Source of the DNA: Fimenecus sp964614605
GTDB lineage: Bacteria; Bacillota; Clostridia; Oscillospirales; Acutalibacteraceae
Assembly: GCA_964614605.1 (NCBI GenBank)
Contig: CAZTLU010000048.1
Coordinates: 1-10,827 of the forward strand
Direction of reading: 5' to 3'
DNA length: 10,827 nucleotides
Positions 1-5,940 of this stretch are shown one piece after another; the stretch's first letter is position 1; each line of letters opens with the position of its first letter. The position numbers and the translations under genes were made by a program. A model generated the notes under the pieces. It did no database searches and was not told where the DNA came from. It saw only the letters and a list, made by a program, of their open reading frames with translations.

Positions 1-32
1 GTGACATCTCCCCTTTCAGGGGAGACAAGAAA
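1..32. repeat. Direct repeat copy A with small hairpin
   Basis: This segment recurs at 105-136. Over the core (2-30 versus 106-134) 26 of 29 bases match. Copy A contains a perfect 7-bp hairpin, TCTCCCC (7-13) and GGGGAGA (19-25), around a 5-base loop. Copy B keeps the hairpin with one mismatch. A second inverted repeat, ACAAATT/AATTTGT with a CA spacer, sits at 46-61. I recall similar 'ctcccctttcagg' blocks as dispersed non-coding repeats in gut Clostridia, but that is memory and not a search. The window edge cuts this copy, so its true left end is unknown. Confidence 0.6.
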
Positions 33-67
33 CCAAATCTGTTAGACAAATTCAAATTTGTTGTACA

Positions 68-153
68 AATAATGGCGGGAACCCCTCAGTCATTTTCTTC
101 GAAAATGACAGCTCCCCTTTCAGGTGAGCCAAGAGCCCCCGCCCTACATTATT
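68..153. repeat. Palindromic repeat element abutting the mannosidase stop
   Basis: This is a nested inverted-repeat element. The outer ends AATAATG (68-74) and CATTATT (147-153) are complementary. Inside them GGCGGG (74-79) pairs with CCCGCC (138-143). The core is a perfect 9-bp hairpin, GTCATTTTC (89-97) and GAAAATGAC (101-109). Direct-repeat copy B (105-136) lies within it. The right side carries CCCTACA (142-148), the same cap found on palindromes near 5705-5845. The final base touches the mannosidase TAA at 153-155, so the element inserted at, or supplies, the end of that gene. No U-run follows on the minus strand, so it is not a classical terminator. It may still fold in the operon's 3' untranslated RNA. 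Confidence 0.6.
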
Positions 154-3092
154 TATCTTGTTTCTATACCTATGGTTATAATTTCAAATGGCTTATATTC
201 AATTGTGTCGGTTTCTTCGATTACATCTTCAAGGAAGTTAAGAAGCTTAACCTTACCGCCGAGCTTGATTTTACCGCGTCTGCCGTTTTGCTCTGAAAGA
301 CGGATAACAATCATATTGCCCTGCTCACTCATCTTCATTGTCTGCATATAAAGCTCACCAAAGGAGTTTTCACAGGTGAGGTCTGCTTTGCCGAGAGGAA
401 CATTGTATTCGTAAGCAATATTATTGATTTCTGCCTTTACAAAATCGTCGGCATGAGGATAAATCATATATGCGAATTCGTGATGTCCGCGGTCGCTTGT
501 AACATCGGGGCGGACTGTTGCACGAAGAAGGCTTAAGCTCATTGAATTTTCAAGAAGTCCTACACCGTATTTAGAATCGTTGATAAGGGCAATACCGCCG
601 TCGGTTTCTGCCATATCAACCCATTTATGATGGCAAACCTCAAAACGAGCCTGCTGCCAGGTTGTGTTACGGTGAGTTTCGCGTTCAACAAAGCCTGCAC
701 TTGTGTCGCAAACTGCCTTGCGTGTGAGCACATTACAATCAAACTGTGCCTTTGCAAGAACATGCTTTTCGTGCCAATCAACGATATTTTCAACCTCAAT
801 ACCGCGTGATTGACGGAATACACGGATAATTCGCTTCCAAGTGCTCTTTTCAGTACCGAGGATTACCTCAAAAGACGCAACCTCTGAATTCTTTTCGATT
901 GTTTTAAGAGGTGAAATAATTTTCACTTCAACCTCGCGGTCTTTATAGTTTGGCAATATATCCCAAGCATCATAAACACCGGGGTTGTCCTTATATAATT
1001 TAAGCTTATTGAAGTCGCCGCCTACCCATTCTCTGTCTAATTCGCGGTCATAGATGCTCTCTATACTGCCGTCATAATTAAACTTGATTTTATAGAACGG
1101 TGTTGTAATTACATCGGCAATTTCGCACCAATCACCCGCATAGGTACGCCACGGAATTTCACCGCAGGAAAGGGGCTCAAGATTGGGGATTACCCAGTTA
1201 CCCTGCTTGCCGTAGCGAACGCTCTTGCCGTTTTCGTCCTCAATAAATGTGAGATGTGTACGGTGGAAGTTGAGCGAATTAAAGTATTTTTCGCCGGTGC
1301 CGATAATCTTATCAAGTCTTGCGTCGATTTCTTCGTAGTCAGCCATTGCGTCACGGTAAACGGGTGCAATATGGCTGCCGGGGAGAATATCGTGGAACTG
1401 ATTTACAAGCAATTTCTTATAAATATCGCGGATTTCCTCGTGTGGATAAGTCGCACCCTTTAAATGACGAAGTGTTGACACGATTTCAGCCTCGCGAAGC
1501 TTATACTCTAACTGACGGTTACAGCGCTTCATCTGTGACTTTGTGGTGAATGTACCACGGTGCATTTCAAGGTAAAGCTCGCCATCCCACTTCTGAAGAT
1601 TTTTGTTATCCTTTAAGTTCTTTTCGAGGAATTCGGCGCCGCCGACATGCTCGGTTTTTGGCATAATTGAAAGCTTATTGAAGCGGTGCATAACCTCAAT
1701 CATTTCTTCTGTACAACCGCTGCCGCCGTCACCATAGCCGAACATTGACATTGTTTGTCCGCCTTGGTTTTTATCCTGATAAGCCTCCCAATTCTCTTGA
1801 ATCTGTGAGGGCATATTCCAGGTTATAAAGTGTGTGGGAGGCACGCAAGCATAAACCTCGCTGCCGTCAATACCCTTCCAGATAAAGTTGTTGTGCGGGA
1901 AACGGTTTGTGTCGTTCCATGTTGACATTTTGTTTGATACGAAATAGTCAACGCCACTCTTTTTAAGGATTTGAGGTAAAATCCAGCTATTGCCGAAAAC
2001 ATCGGGCAACCAGCAGTTGTTGATTGTCTTGCCGAATTTTTCACGGAAATAGTGCTGACCGTACATAAACTGACGGATTAAGCTCTCTGCACAGGGAATA
2101 TTGCAATCGGGCTCAACATACATAGCACCCACGGGCTCAAACTGACCGTTTGCAATCTTCTCTTTTAATTCCTCAAAAACATCGGGATAATACTTTTCAA
2201 GCATTTCGTAAGTAAATGCCTGTGTGTGAGTATATTTGAAATCGGGATAGCGGTCCATTAAACGCAACTGAATAAGAATTGTTCTCAAATTCTTCTGAAC
2301 TGAATGAATTCTGCGCCAGTAATACGCAATATCAAGGTGAGAGTGAGCCACGAGAGCCACATCACCGTTGCCCTTGTAATCGTCATTTGCGTAGATTACA
2401 TCGTCAACATACTTCTTTGCCGCCGCAACATCCTCATTCTTCAAATCGTCAAAATCAATAAGATTGAGTGCATTATTGATTTCACGGTTGAGGAAGTTTC
2501 TGTAATCTTCATTGAACAAATCGCTCTTTGCAATATCAAGAAGCAATTCAAGGTCATAAACCAAGTCAAGAACCGTATGATTGATGGTTGCAAGATATGC
2601 GCCCTCGAAAATCTGACGGCAACCGCGAACTGACAAGGATTCGGGGTTACGCTCATCGTCGGGCTTTGAACGGTTATAGCCCTCCATTTCAAAATGAAGA
2701 ACAGTTTGTCCGTCAAGATATGGGGTAAGCAAAATTCTGTCGCGGTTGGGGTCAACGCCGCCAACATATTTGCCGTTTACCTTAACTATAATTTCTGCCG
2801 CAGTTTTAAGTGAGAACCAAAGCTCCTTATCTCTTAACTTTTCGGGGATAACCACATCTGCTTCAAAAAATGCAGTTCCGTCGGGGGTGAAGTACATATC
2901 TCCCTTTTGAAGTGAGCGCCAGCCTTCAGGGTAATATTCATATTGCATCTCTGCAACCTGACGGGCATCGCGGACACGAAGTGTAGTTATTTCAAATTTT
3001 TCACCGTATATGTATCTTTTAAGCCAGCCAAAGCGTAAATCTGTCCATTCTTCAGGACGCATACTTCTTCTGACAACCTTAATATGTGCCAT
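153..3092 (-). CDS. Alpha-mannosidase, glycoside hydrolase family 38
   Basis: This 979-residue enzyme should remove alpha-linked mannose from oligosaccharides using a zinc-dependent retaining mechanism. The N-terminal ~240 residues are a beta-rich region. The catalytic domain follows: AHSHLD (249-254) gives probable zinc ligands H252 and D254, WLPDVFG (361-367) gives the probable nucleophile and ligand D364, and NQFHDILPGS (564-573) gives H567. FGYGDGGSG (451-459) and the ELYLEMHRG block (505-513) are also family signatures. The C-terminal ~350 residues match the usual GH38 beta domains. There is no signal peptide or membrane segment, so it should act in the cytosol on imported glycans. The ATG at 3092 follows AAAGGGGGA in good position and lies 14 bases after the NifU-like gene, so it is last in the operon. 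The family is clear; linkage preference (alpha-1,2, 1,3 or 1,6) cannot be read from sequence. Confidence 0.95.
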   Translation of the reverse strand: MAHIKVVRRSMRPEEWTDLRFGWLKRYIYGEKFEITTLRVRDARQVAEMQYEYYPEGWRSLQKGDMYFTPDGTAFFEADVVIPEKLRDKELWFSLKTAAEIIVKVNGKYVGGVDPNRDRILLTPYLDGQTVLHFEMEGYNRSKPDDERNPESLSVRGCRQIFEGAYLATINHTVLDLVYDLELLLDIAKSDLFNEDYRNFLNREINNALNLIDFDDLKNEDVAAAKKYVDDVIYANDDYKGNGDVALVAHSHLDIAYYWRRIHSVQKNLRTILIQLRLMDRYPDFKYTHTQAFTYEMLEKYYPDVFEELKEKIANGQFEPVGAMYVEPDCNIPCAESLIRQFMYGQHYFREKFGKTINNCWLPDVFGNSWILPQILKKSGVDYFVSNKMSTWNDTNRFPHNNFIWKGIDGSEVYACVPPTHFITWNMPSQIQENWEAYQDKNQGGQTMSMFGYGDGGSGCTEEMIEVMHRFNKLSIMPKTEHVGGAEFLEKNLKDNKNLQKWDGELYLEMHRGTFTTKSQMKRCNRQLEYKLREAEIVSTLRHLKGATYPHEEIRDIYKKLLVNQFHDILPGSHIAPVYRDAMADYEEIDARLDKIIGTGEKYFNSLNFHRTHLTFIEDENGKSVRYGKQGNWVIPNLEPLSCGEIPWRTYAGDWCEIADVITTPFYKIKFNYDGSIESIYDRELDREWVGGDFNKLKLYKDNPGVYDAWDILPNYKDREVEVKIISPLKTIEKNSEVASFEVILGTEKSTWKRIIRVFRQSRGIEVENIVDWHEKHVLAKAQFDCNVLTRKAVCDTSAGFVERETHRNTTWQQARFEVCHHKWVDMAETDGGIALINDSKYGVGLLENSMSLSLLRATVRPDVTSDRGHHEFAYMIYPHADDFVKAEINNIAYEYNVPLGKADLTCENSFGELYMQTMKMSEQGNMIVIRLSEQNGRRGKIKLGGKVKLLNFLEDVIEETDTIEYKPFEIITIGIETR

Positions 3093-3106
3093 TTGCTAAT
3101 CCCCCT

Positions 3107-3343
3107 TTAGTCTTTATCCCAGAAAAACGGTTTCTTTTTCTGTGCAATAACCTTAACTGCCACGCCCATATCACGCATAACTTCGCTTTCAATCCAGCGA
3201 AGGCAACGGTCAACAATCAAGCATTTTGAACATTCGCCCTGCAAAAGCACGGTGAGATTGCCATCGTCGTATGATACGAAATCAATTTCGCCGCCGTCGC
3301 CCTGAAGCTTCGGCTTGATAATTGTATTGATATACTTCTCCAT
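3107..3343 (-). CDS. NifU C-terminal-like iron-sulfur domain protein
   Basis: This is a stand-alone 78-residue protein resembling the C-terminal domain of NifU, a scaffold that carries iron-sulfur clusters. The match rests on an N-terminal KPKLQGDGGEIDFVSYDDG stretch, like the family's 'DGG' region, followed by GECSKC with C38 and C41 as the expected CxxC cluster ligands. The usual proline after the second cysteine is leucine here, and a third cysteine (C47) lies six residues on. The C-terminus is lysine-rich. It starts 3 bases after the mutase stop, and its ribosome site GAGGG lies within the mutase's last codons, so the two are probably translationally coupled. Neither neighbour is an iron-sulfur protein, so its role in this operon is unknown. 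It could serve cell-wide cluster assembly and merely share the promoter. Confidence 0.82.
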   Translation of the reverse strand: MEKYINTIIKPKLQGDGGEIDFVSYDDGNLTVLLQGECSKCLIVDRCLRWIESEVMRDMGVAVKVIAQKKKPFFWDKD

Positions 3344-3346
3344 AGC

Positions 3347-4987
3347 TTAACCCTCAATTTCTTTTTTGAGAACTGTGCGAACTTTTTCGAGATTTGTATT
3401 TGCAAGTTCTTTTGTTTCGCCGCGCATTGAATAATAAACCTTAAGCTTTGGCTCGGTGCCCGATGGACGAACCGCCATCCAGCTGCCGTCTGTGAATGTG
3501 TATTTAAGCACATTTTCCTTTGGCAAATCGCCGATACCCTTTGAGTAATCGAGAACTTCGTCAACACCGTCAAAAAGCTTTTCGCCGTTTTCACGCATAT
3601 TTGTCATTGACTTCTGAATTTTCTCTGCGCCGTCCTTACCCTTTAATACAAAGGTGTCAAGGGCATCAAGATAGAAGCCGTATTTTGCATAGATTTCGTT
3701 GAGCGCGTCAACTAAAGTTCTGCCGTTGTTCTTATGGAATGCGGCAAGCTGACAGATGAGCATTGAAGAAACAACTGCGTCCTTATCGCGAGCGTGAGTG
3801 CCCACAAGATAACCGTAGGACTCCTCATAGCCGATTACGAATTCCTTATCACCGTTAATTTCGTATCTGCCAATCTGGTCACCGATATACTTAAAGCCTG
3901 TGAGAGTGTCAACGATGTTGAGCCCATAGCTTCTTGCAATATTTGCACCTAATTCACTTGTAACGATGGTTTTAACAAGTGTTGATTTTGAGTTAAGAGT
4001 ATCTTTCTTCATTGAAAGAACAAAATCAACGAGAAGTGCGCCCATCTGATTACCTGTAATAAGCACATATTCACCGTTGTGAAGAACTGCAGTACCAACG
4101 CGGTCGCAGTCGGGGTCTGTACCGAGAACAATGTCAGCACCCTCTGCCTTTGCCTGCTCAATGCCGAGTGTAAGCGCGTCTTTTTCTTCGGGGTTAGGTG
4201 AACGAACTGTGCTGAAATTACCGTCGGGTAATTCCTGTGAAGCAACTATTGAAACATTCATACCCTTAAGCACCTTGCGAACCGGAACATTACCTGTGCC
4301 GTGAAGTGCGGTATAAACGATTTTAAGGTCTGACTTTTCTTCGTAAAGTGACTGCTTTTTAACTTCTGCGAGGAATTCATCAAGAACTGCCTCACCAATC
4401 ACAACGATTTTGCCGTTTGCTACGCCCTCGTCAAAATCCATAACCTCAACGGACTTCAAATCTGTTACCGCGTTTACATAGCCGATAACCTGACTTGCGA
4501 ATCGGGGAACGAGCTGGCAACCCTTTTCGTCATAGATTTTATAGCCGTTATACTCTTTGGGGTTATGGCTTGCAGTAAGAACAATACCGCCGTTGCAGCC
4601 CAAATGCTTTGCAGTGAATGAGAGCACGGGAGTGGGCATAAGTGTGTCATATATGTAAACCTTGATTCCGTTTGCAGCAAGCACACCTGCGGCAACCTTT
4701 GCGAAATACTGTGAATTGTTTCTTGAATCGTAAGCAATTGCAACGCTTAAATCCCCGTCGAAACGATTCTTTAAATAATCGGCATATCCCTTTGTTGCCT
4801 TTGCAACGGTGTAGCGGTTCATACGGTTGGGACCTGCACCCATAATTCCGCGAAGTCCGCCTGTGCCGAATTCAAGCTCCTTGTAAAAACGGTCTTCAAT
4901 TTCTTTTTCATCGGTGATTGCCAAAAGTTCTTTTTTGGTTTCTTCGTCAAAAGAGCACCAAAGGTCAAAATTTTCTTTAATTGTCAT
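3347..4987 (-). CDS. pgcA: Phosphoglucomutase / phosphomannomutase (alpha-D-phosphohexomutase)
   Basis: This cytosolic enzyme interconverts hexose 1- and 6-phosphates through a phosphoserine and feeds glycolysis and sugar-nucleotide synthesis. All four family motifs are present (numbering for the 546-residue form): TASHNPKEYNGYK with active serine ~140, metal-binding DPDCDR at 291-296, sugar-binding GYEESYG at ~386-392, and phosphate-binding RPSGTEPKLKVY at 507-518. Length and motif spacing fit the Bacillus PgcA branch; specificity for glucose versus mannose is uncertain. I place the start at the ATG at 4987. AGGAG lies 10 bases upstream, and the predicted promoter at 5027-5055 would start RNA near 5020, leaving about 33 bases of leader. 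The in-frame ATG at 5018-5020 would be almost leaderless and would place the ribosome site inside the gene. It is first in the operon with the NifU-like and mannosidase genes. The symbol is by family resemblance. Confidence 0.95.
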   Translation of the reverse strand: MTIKENFDLWCSFDEETKKELLAITDEKEIEDRFYKELEFGTGGLRGIMGAGPNRMNRYTVAKATKGYADYLKNRFDGDLSVAIAYDSRNNSQYFAKVAAGVLAANGIKVYIYDTLMPTPVLSFTAKHLGCNGGIVLTASHNPKEYNGYKIYDEKGCQLVPRFASQVIGYVNAVTDLKSVEVMDFDEGVANGKIVVIGEAVLDEFLAEVKKQSLYEEKSDLKIVYTALHGTGNVPVRKVLKGMNVSIVASQELPDGNFSTVRSPNPEEKDALTLGIEQAKAEGADIVLGTDPDCDRVGTAVLHNGEYVLITGNQMGALLVDFVLSMKKDTLNSKSTLVKTIVTSELGANIARSYGLNIVDTLTGFKYIGDQIGRYEINGDKEFVIGYEESYGYLVGTHARDKDAVVSSMLICQLAAFHKNNGRTLVDALNEIYAKYGFYLDALDTFVLKGKDGAEKIQKSMTNMRENGEKLFDGVDEVLDYSKGIGDLPKENVLKYTFTDGSWMAVRPSGTEPKLKVYYSMRGETKELANTNLEKVRTVLKKEIEG

Positions 4988-5026
4988 TTTTTTACCGCTC
5001 CTTTTCGGGCATATTTTCATACCTTA

Positions 5027-5055
5027 ATATTACAACAAACCCCCTTGATTGTCAA
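5027..5055 (-). promoter_or_regulatory. SigA-type promoter of the mutase-mannosidase operon
   Basis: On the minus strand a perfect -35 box TTGACA (5050-5055) and the -10 box TAATAT (5027-5032) are separated by exactly 17 bases. Transcription would start near 5020, about 33 bases before the chosen ATG. The -35 box lies mostly in the loop of the stem-loop at 5041-5068, and one stem arm fills part of the spacer. Any factor or structure affecting that inverted repeat could therefore affect this promoter. Confidence 0.8.
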
Positions 5056-5068
5056 TGAAATCAAGGGG
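5041..5068 (-). terminator. Stem-loop, probable terminator of the upstream XRE gene
   Basis: Perfect 10-bp arms CCCCTTGATT (5041-5050) and AATCAAGGGG (5059-5068) enclose an 8-base loop. It lies 25 bases past the stop of the minus-strand XRE gene. On that strand the stem is followed by GTTTGTTG, a modest U-rich tail; on the plus strand by TTTTAG. No plus-strand gene ends here, so termination of the XRE transcript is the simplest reading. Because the operon promoter overlaps it, it could instead, or also, be an operator. Confidence 0.6.
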
Positions 5069-5093
5069 TTTTAGACAGCTTGTTTATTTAATT

Positions 5094-5330
5094 TTATAAT
5101 ATTTTTCTCCATATGTGCACAGCATCAATACCAAAGAAATTATGTATTCTCAAAATTATTTCACAATCAAGCTCTTCAGGTATGTCACCGTACTCAATTT
5201 GCTTCAGCATATCAACACTTATTCCCAATATTTCTGCCATTCTCTCCTCTGAAAATTCATAGTGTTCTCTTAACCATTTCACATTATGAGCAAAATTTTT
5301 CCATGATTCATTGTTTTTAGGATTTTCCAT
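5094..5330 (-). CDS. Small XRE-type helix-turn-helix protein
   Basis: This 78-residue protein is probably a DNA-binding regulator. Residues ~16-70 follow the XRE/Cro pattern: KWLREHYEFSEERMAEILGIS, then a recognition-helix stretch VDMLKQIEYG, then helices ending FFGIDAVHIW. The tryptophan-rich ends are unusual for a bare Cro-like domain. There is no second domain, so it would act as a dimer or with a partner. The ATG at 5330 is preceded by AGAGGTG at good spacing. It is divergent from the XRE gene at 5476. Its predicted promoter overlaps one of two paired operator-like repeats, suggesting regulation by itself, by its neighbour or by both. It is AT-rich compared with the flanking operons. No toxin or effector gene is adjacent. 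The helix-turn-helix call is good; the target is unknown. Confidence 0.78.
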   Translation of the reverse strand: MENPKNNESWKNFAHNVKWLREHYEFSEERMAEILGISVDMLKQIEYGDIPEELDCEIILRIHNFFGIDAVHIWRKIL

Positions 5331-5350
5331 AGTTTCACCTCTTCTTTTCT

Positions 5351-5380
5351 CGCAGGGAGTCGGTGTCCTCGACGACCCTA
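5351..5380 (-). repeat. Degenerate palindromic repeat in the XRE leader
   Basis: Arms AGGG (5354-5357) with CCCT (5376-5379) and GTCG (5359-5362) with CGAC (5370-5373) form a hairpin with a small internal loop and a 7-base apical loop. Its CGyAGGGA cap and GTCCTCG centre match the palindrome at 5819-5846 when that one is read in reverse complement, so they appear to be relatives. It is much more GC-rich than the surrounding spacer. If the promoter at 5386-5415 is right, the XRE transcript starts at about 5379, so its extreme 5' end would be this hairpin, just before the ribosome binding site. Confidence 0.55.
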
Positions 5381-5385
5381 AAGAA

Positions 5386-5415
5386 ATTATATAACACTTA
5401 TGTTACACAATGCAA
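5386..5415 (-). promoter_or_regulatory. Predicted promoter of the minus-strand XRE gene
   Basis: On the minus strand TATAAT (5386-5391), a perfect -10 box, lies 18 bases from TTGCAT (5410-5415), a partial -35 box. The operator-like repeat at 5391-5406 fills most of the spacer, a position from which a bound repressor would block polymerase. Confidence 0.6.
5391..5406. promoter_or_regulatory. Operator-like inverted repeat 1
   Basis: TAACA (5392-5396) and TGTTA (5401-5405) are perfect inverted half-sites around CTTA. With flanks it matches operator-like repeat 2 at 14 of 17 bases, exactly 32 bp away. It lies between the -10 and -35 boxes of the minus-strand XRE gene. Size and symmetry suit an XRE-family dimer; which of the two regulators binds is unknown. 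Confidence 0.6.
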
Positions 5416-5422
5416 TATTAAA

Positions 5423-5438
5423 GTAACATTTGTGTTAC
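5423..5438. promoter_or_regulatory. Operator-like inverted repeat 2
   Basis: GTAACA (5423-5428) and TGTTAC (5433-5438) form a perfect 6-bp inverted repeat with spacer TTTG. It is the better of the two matching sites. Its right half is also part of the extended -10 element of the plus-strand XRE gene, so binding there should repress that gene. Confidence 0.65.
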
Positions 5439-5441
5439 AAT
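5433..5441 (+). promoter_or_regulatory. Extended -10 promoter of the plus-strand XRE gene
   Basis: TG-T-TACAAT is an extended -10 element with one mismatch from TATAAT. No good -35 box is seen 16-18 bases upstream, which fits extended -10 promoters. Transcription would start near 5448, about 28 bases before the ATG at 5476. AGAGGG at 5461-5466 provides the ribosome site. Confidence 0.5.
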
Positions 5442-5475
5442 TCTCTCAAATCACTAAAAAAGAGGGATTGTTTTT

Positions 5476-5694
5476 ATGATTTTTAACCAAAGAGCAAGAA
5501 ATCTCAGAGAAGATTTAGATTTGTCACAAGACTACATAGCACAAAAATTAGGTGTCAGCAGAGCAACTGTAAATAGATACGAAAATGATAAATATGACTT
5601 GAAATTATCATACGCTATAAAATTAGCACAAATATACAATGTATCTCTTGACTACCTAACAGGTCTTACAGATGACCCTCGACCTTTAAAATAA
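5476..5694 (+). CDS. XRE-family transcriptional regulator, single domain
   Basis: This 72-residue protein is a compact Cro/CI-type repressor. The helix-turn-helix is clear at ~17-38 (SQDYIAQKLGVSRATVNRYEND), followed by the helix region containing AIKLAQIYNVSLDYLTGLTD, the family's usual end. There is no sensing or protease domain. The ATG has GAGGG 9 bases upstream. It is divergent from the small XRE-type gene at 5330, and its promoter overlaps operator-like repeat 2, so autorepression is likely. Downstream there is only repeat sequence and then the converging end of gerC, so it appears to be a single-gene unit. Its AT-rich composition and its place between two coherent operons suggest transfer, but no integrase or attachment site is visible. 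Regulated genes outside this spacer are not identifiable. Confidence 0.88.
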   Translation: MIFNQRARNLREDLDLSQDYIAQKLGVSRATVNRYENDKYDLKLSYAIKLAQIYNVSLDYLTGLTDDPRPLK

Positions 5695-5704
5695 ACTTTA
5701 ACAA

Positions 5705-5780
5705 TGTAGGGGCGATTCACGAATCGCCCGAAACAGTTACATATCAAATTACAACGGTCGCTTCGTGAAGCGACCCTACA
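5705..5780. repeat. Pair of related palindromes in inverted orientation
   Basis: Palindrome 1 (5705-5729) is TGTAG followed by GGGCGATTC-AC-GAATCGCCC. Palindrome 2 (5756-5780) is GGTCGCTTC-GT-GAAGCGACC followed by CTACA. Reverse-complementing palindrome 2 gives the same architecture and the same centre TTCACGAA. The arms differ at two positions, and both differences are matched in the opposite arm (G-C to T-A and A-T to C-G), so pairing is kept. The pair bounds a 26-base AT-rich spacer, giving a 76-base unit with TGTAGGG and CCCTACA ends like a tiny inverted-repeat mobile element. No clear target duplication is seen. No U-run follows either hairpin, so they are not good terminators. Confidence 0.75.
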
Positions 5781-5818
5781 ACGTGACTGCCTCTAAATTA
5801 AATACATATTAACCAACA

Positions 5819-5846
5819 CGGACAGACGAGGACGTCTGTCCCTACG
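5819..5846. repeat. Palindromic repeat 3
   Basis: GGACAGACG (5820-5828) and CGTCTGTCC (5833-5841) are perfect 9-bp arms around AGGA. CCTACG follows, echoing the CCTACA cap of the neighbouring palindromes. Its centre and cap also match the degenerate hairpin at 5351-5380. It is a non-coding dispersed-repeat type sequence; function unknown. Confidence 0.7.
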
Positions 5847-5854
5847 CGATTTTT

Positions 5855-5880
5855 ATGGGACGATGTGTGCATCGTCCCAT
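5855..5880 (+). repeat. Palindromic repeat 4, possible terminator
   Basis: ATGGGACGATG (5855-5865) and CATCGTCCCAT (5870-5880) form a perfect 11-bp stem with loop TGTG, the strongest hairpin here. On the plus strand ACTTTTATT follows and TTTTT precedes it, so it could end the plus-strand XRE transcript, though 160 bases after that stop codon. On the minus strand, the gerC direction, it is followed by AAAAATCG and would terminate poorly. It resembles the other palindromes in its GGGAC/GTCCC arms but lacks their CTACA cap. Confidence 0.6.
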
Positions 5881-5905
5881 ACTTTTATTGCGTCGCTGAC
5901 CTATA

Positions 5906-5940
5906 ATTCAGCATTCAGCACTCCGCATTCACAATTCAAT
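5906..5940. repeat. Degenerate 7-bp tandem repeat at the gerC 3' end
   Basis: Five consecutive heptamers read ATTCAGC, ATTCAGC, ACTCCGC, ATTCACA, ATTCAAT. The first two are identical; the others drift. The last two units supply the final codons and the TGA stop of gerC on the minus strand. Such 'attcagcattc' runs are common as non-coding repeats in gut Firmicutes to my recollection. Confidence 0.6.

Noticed and set aside
72..351. Two short plus-strand reading frames near the left edge
   Set aside because: They run through repeat sequence and then antisense to the mannosidase gene, with no recognisable domain.
4988..5020. Upstream ATG giving the phosphohexomutase 11 extra residues
   Set aside because: It would coincide with the predicted transcription start and would place the AGGAG ribosome site inside the coding region; the ATG at 4987 fits better.
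5094..5694. Toxin-antitoxin module
   Set aside because: Both proteins look like DNA-binding domains and they are divergent; no toxin-like protein is encoded next to either.
5705..5880. Possible CRISPR array
   Set aside because: The palindromes differ in sequence, orientation and spacing, there are no uniform spacers, and no cas genes are present.
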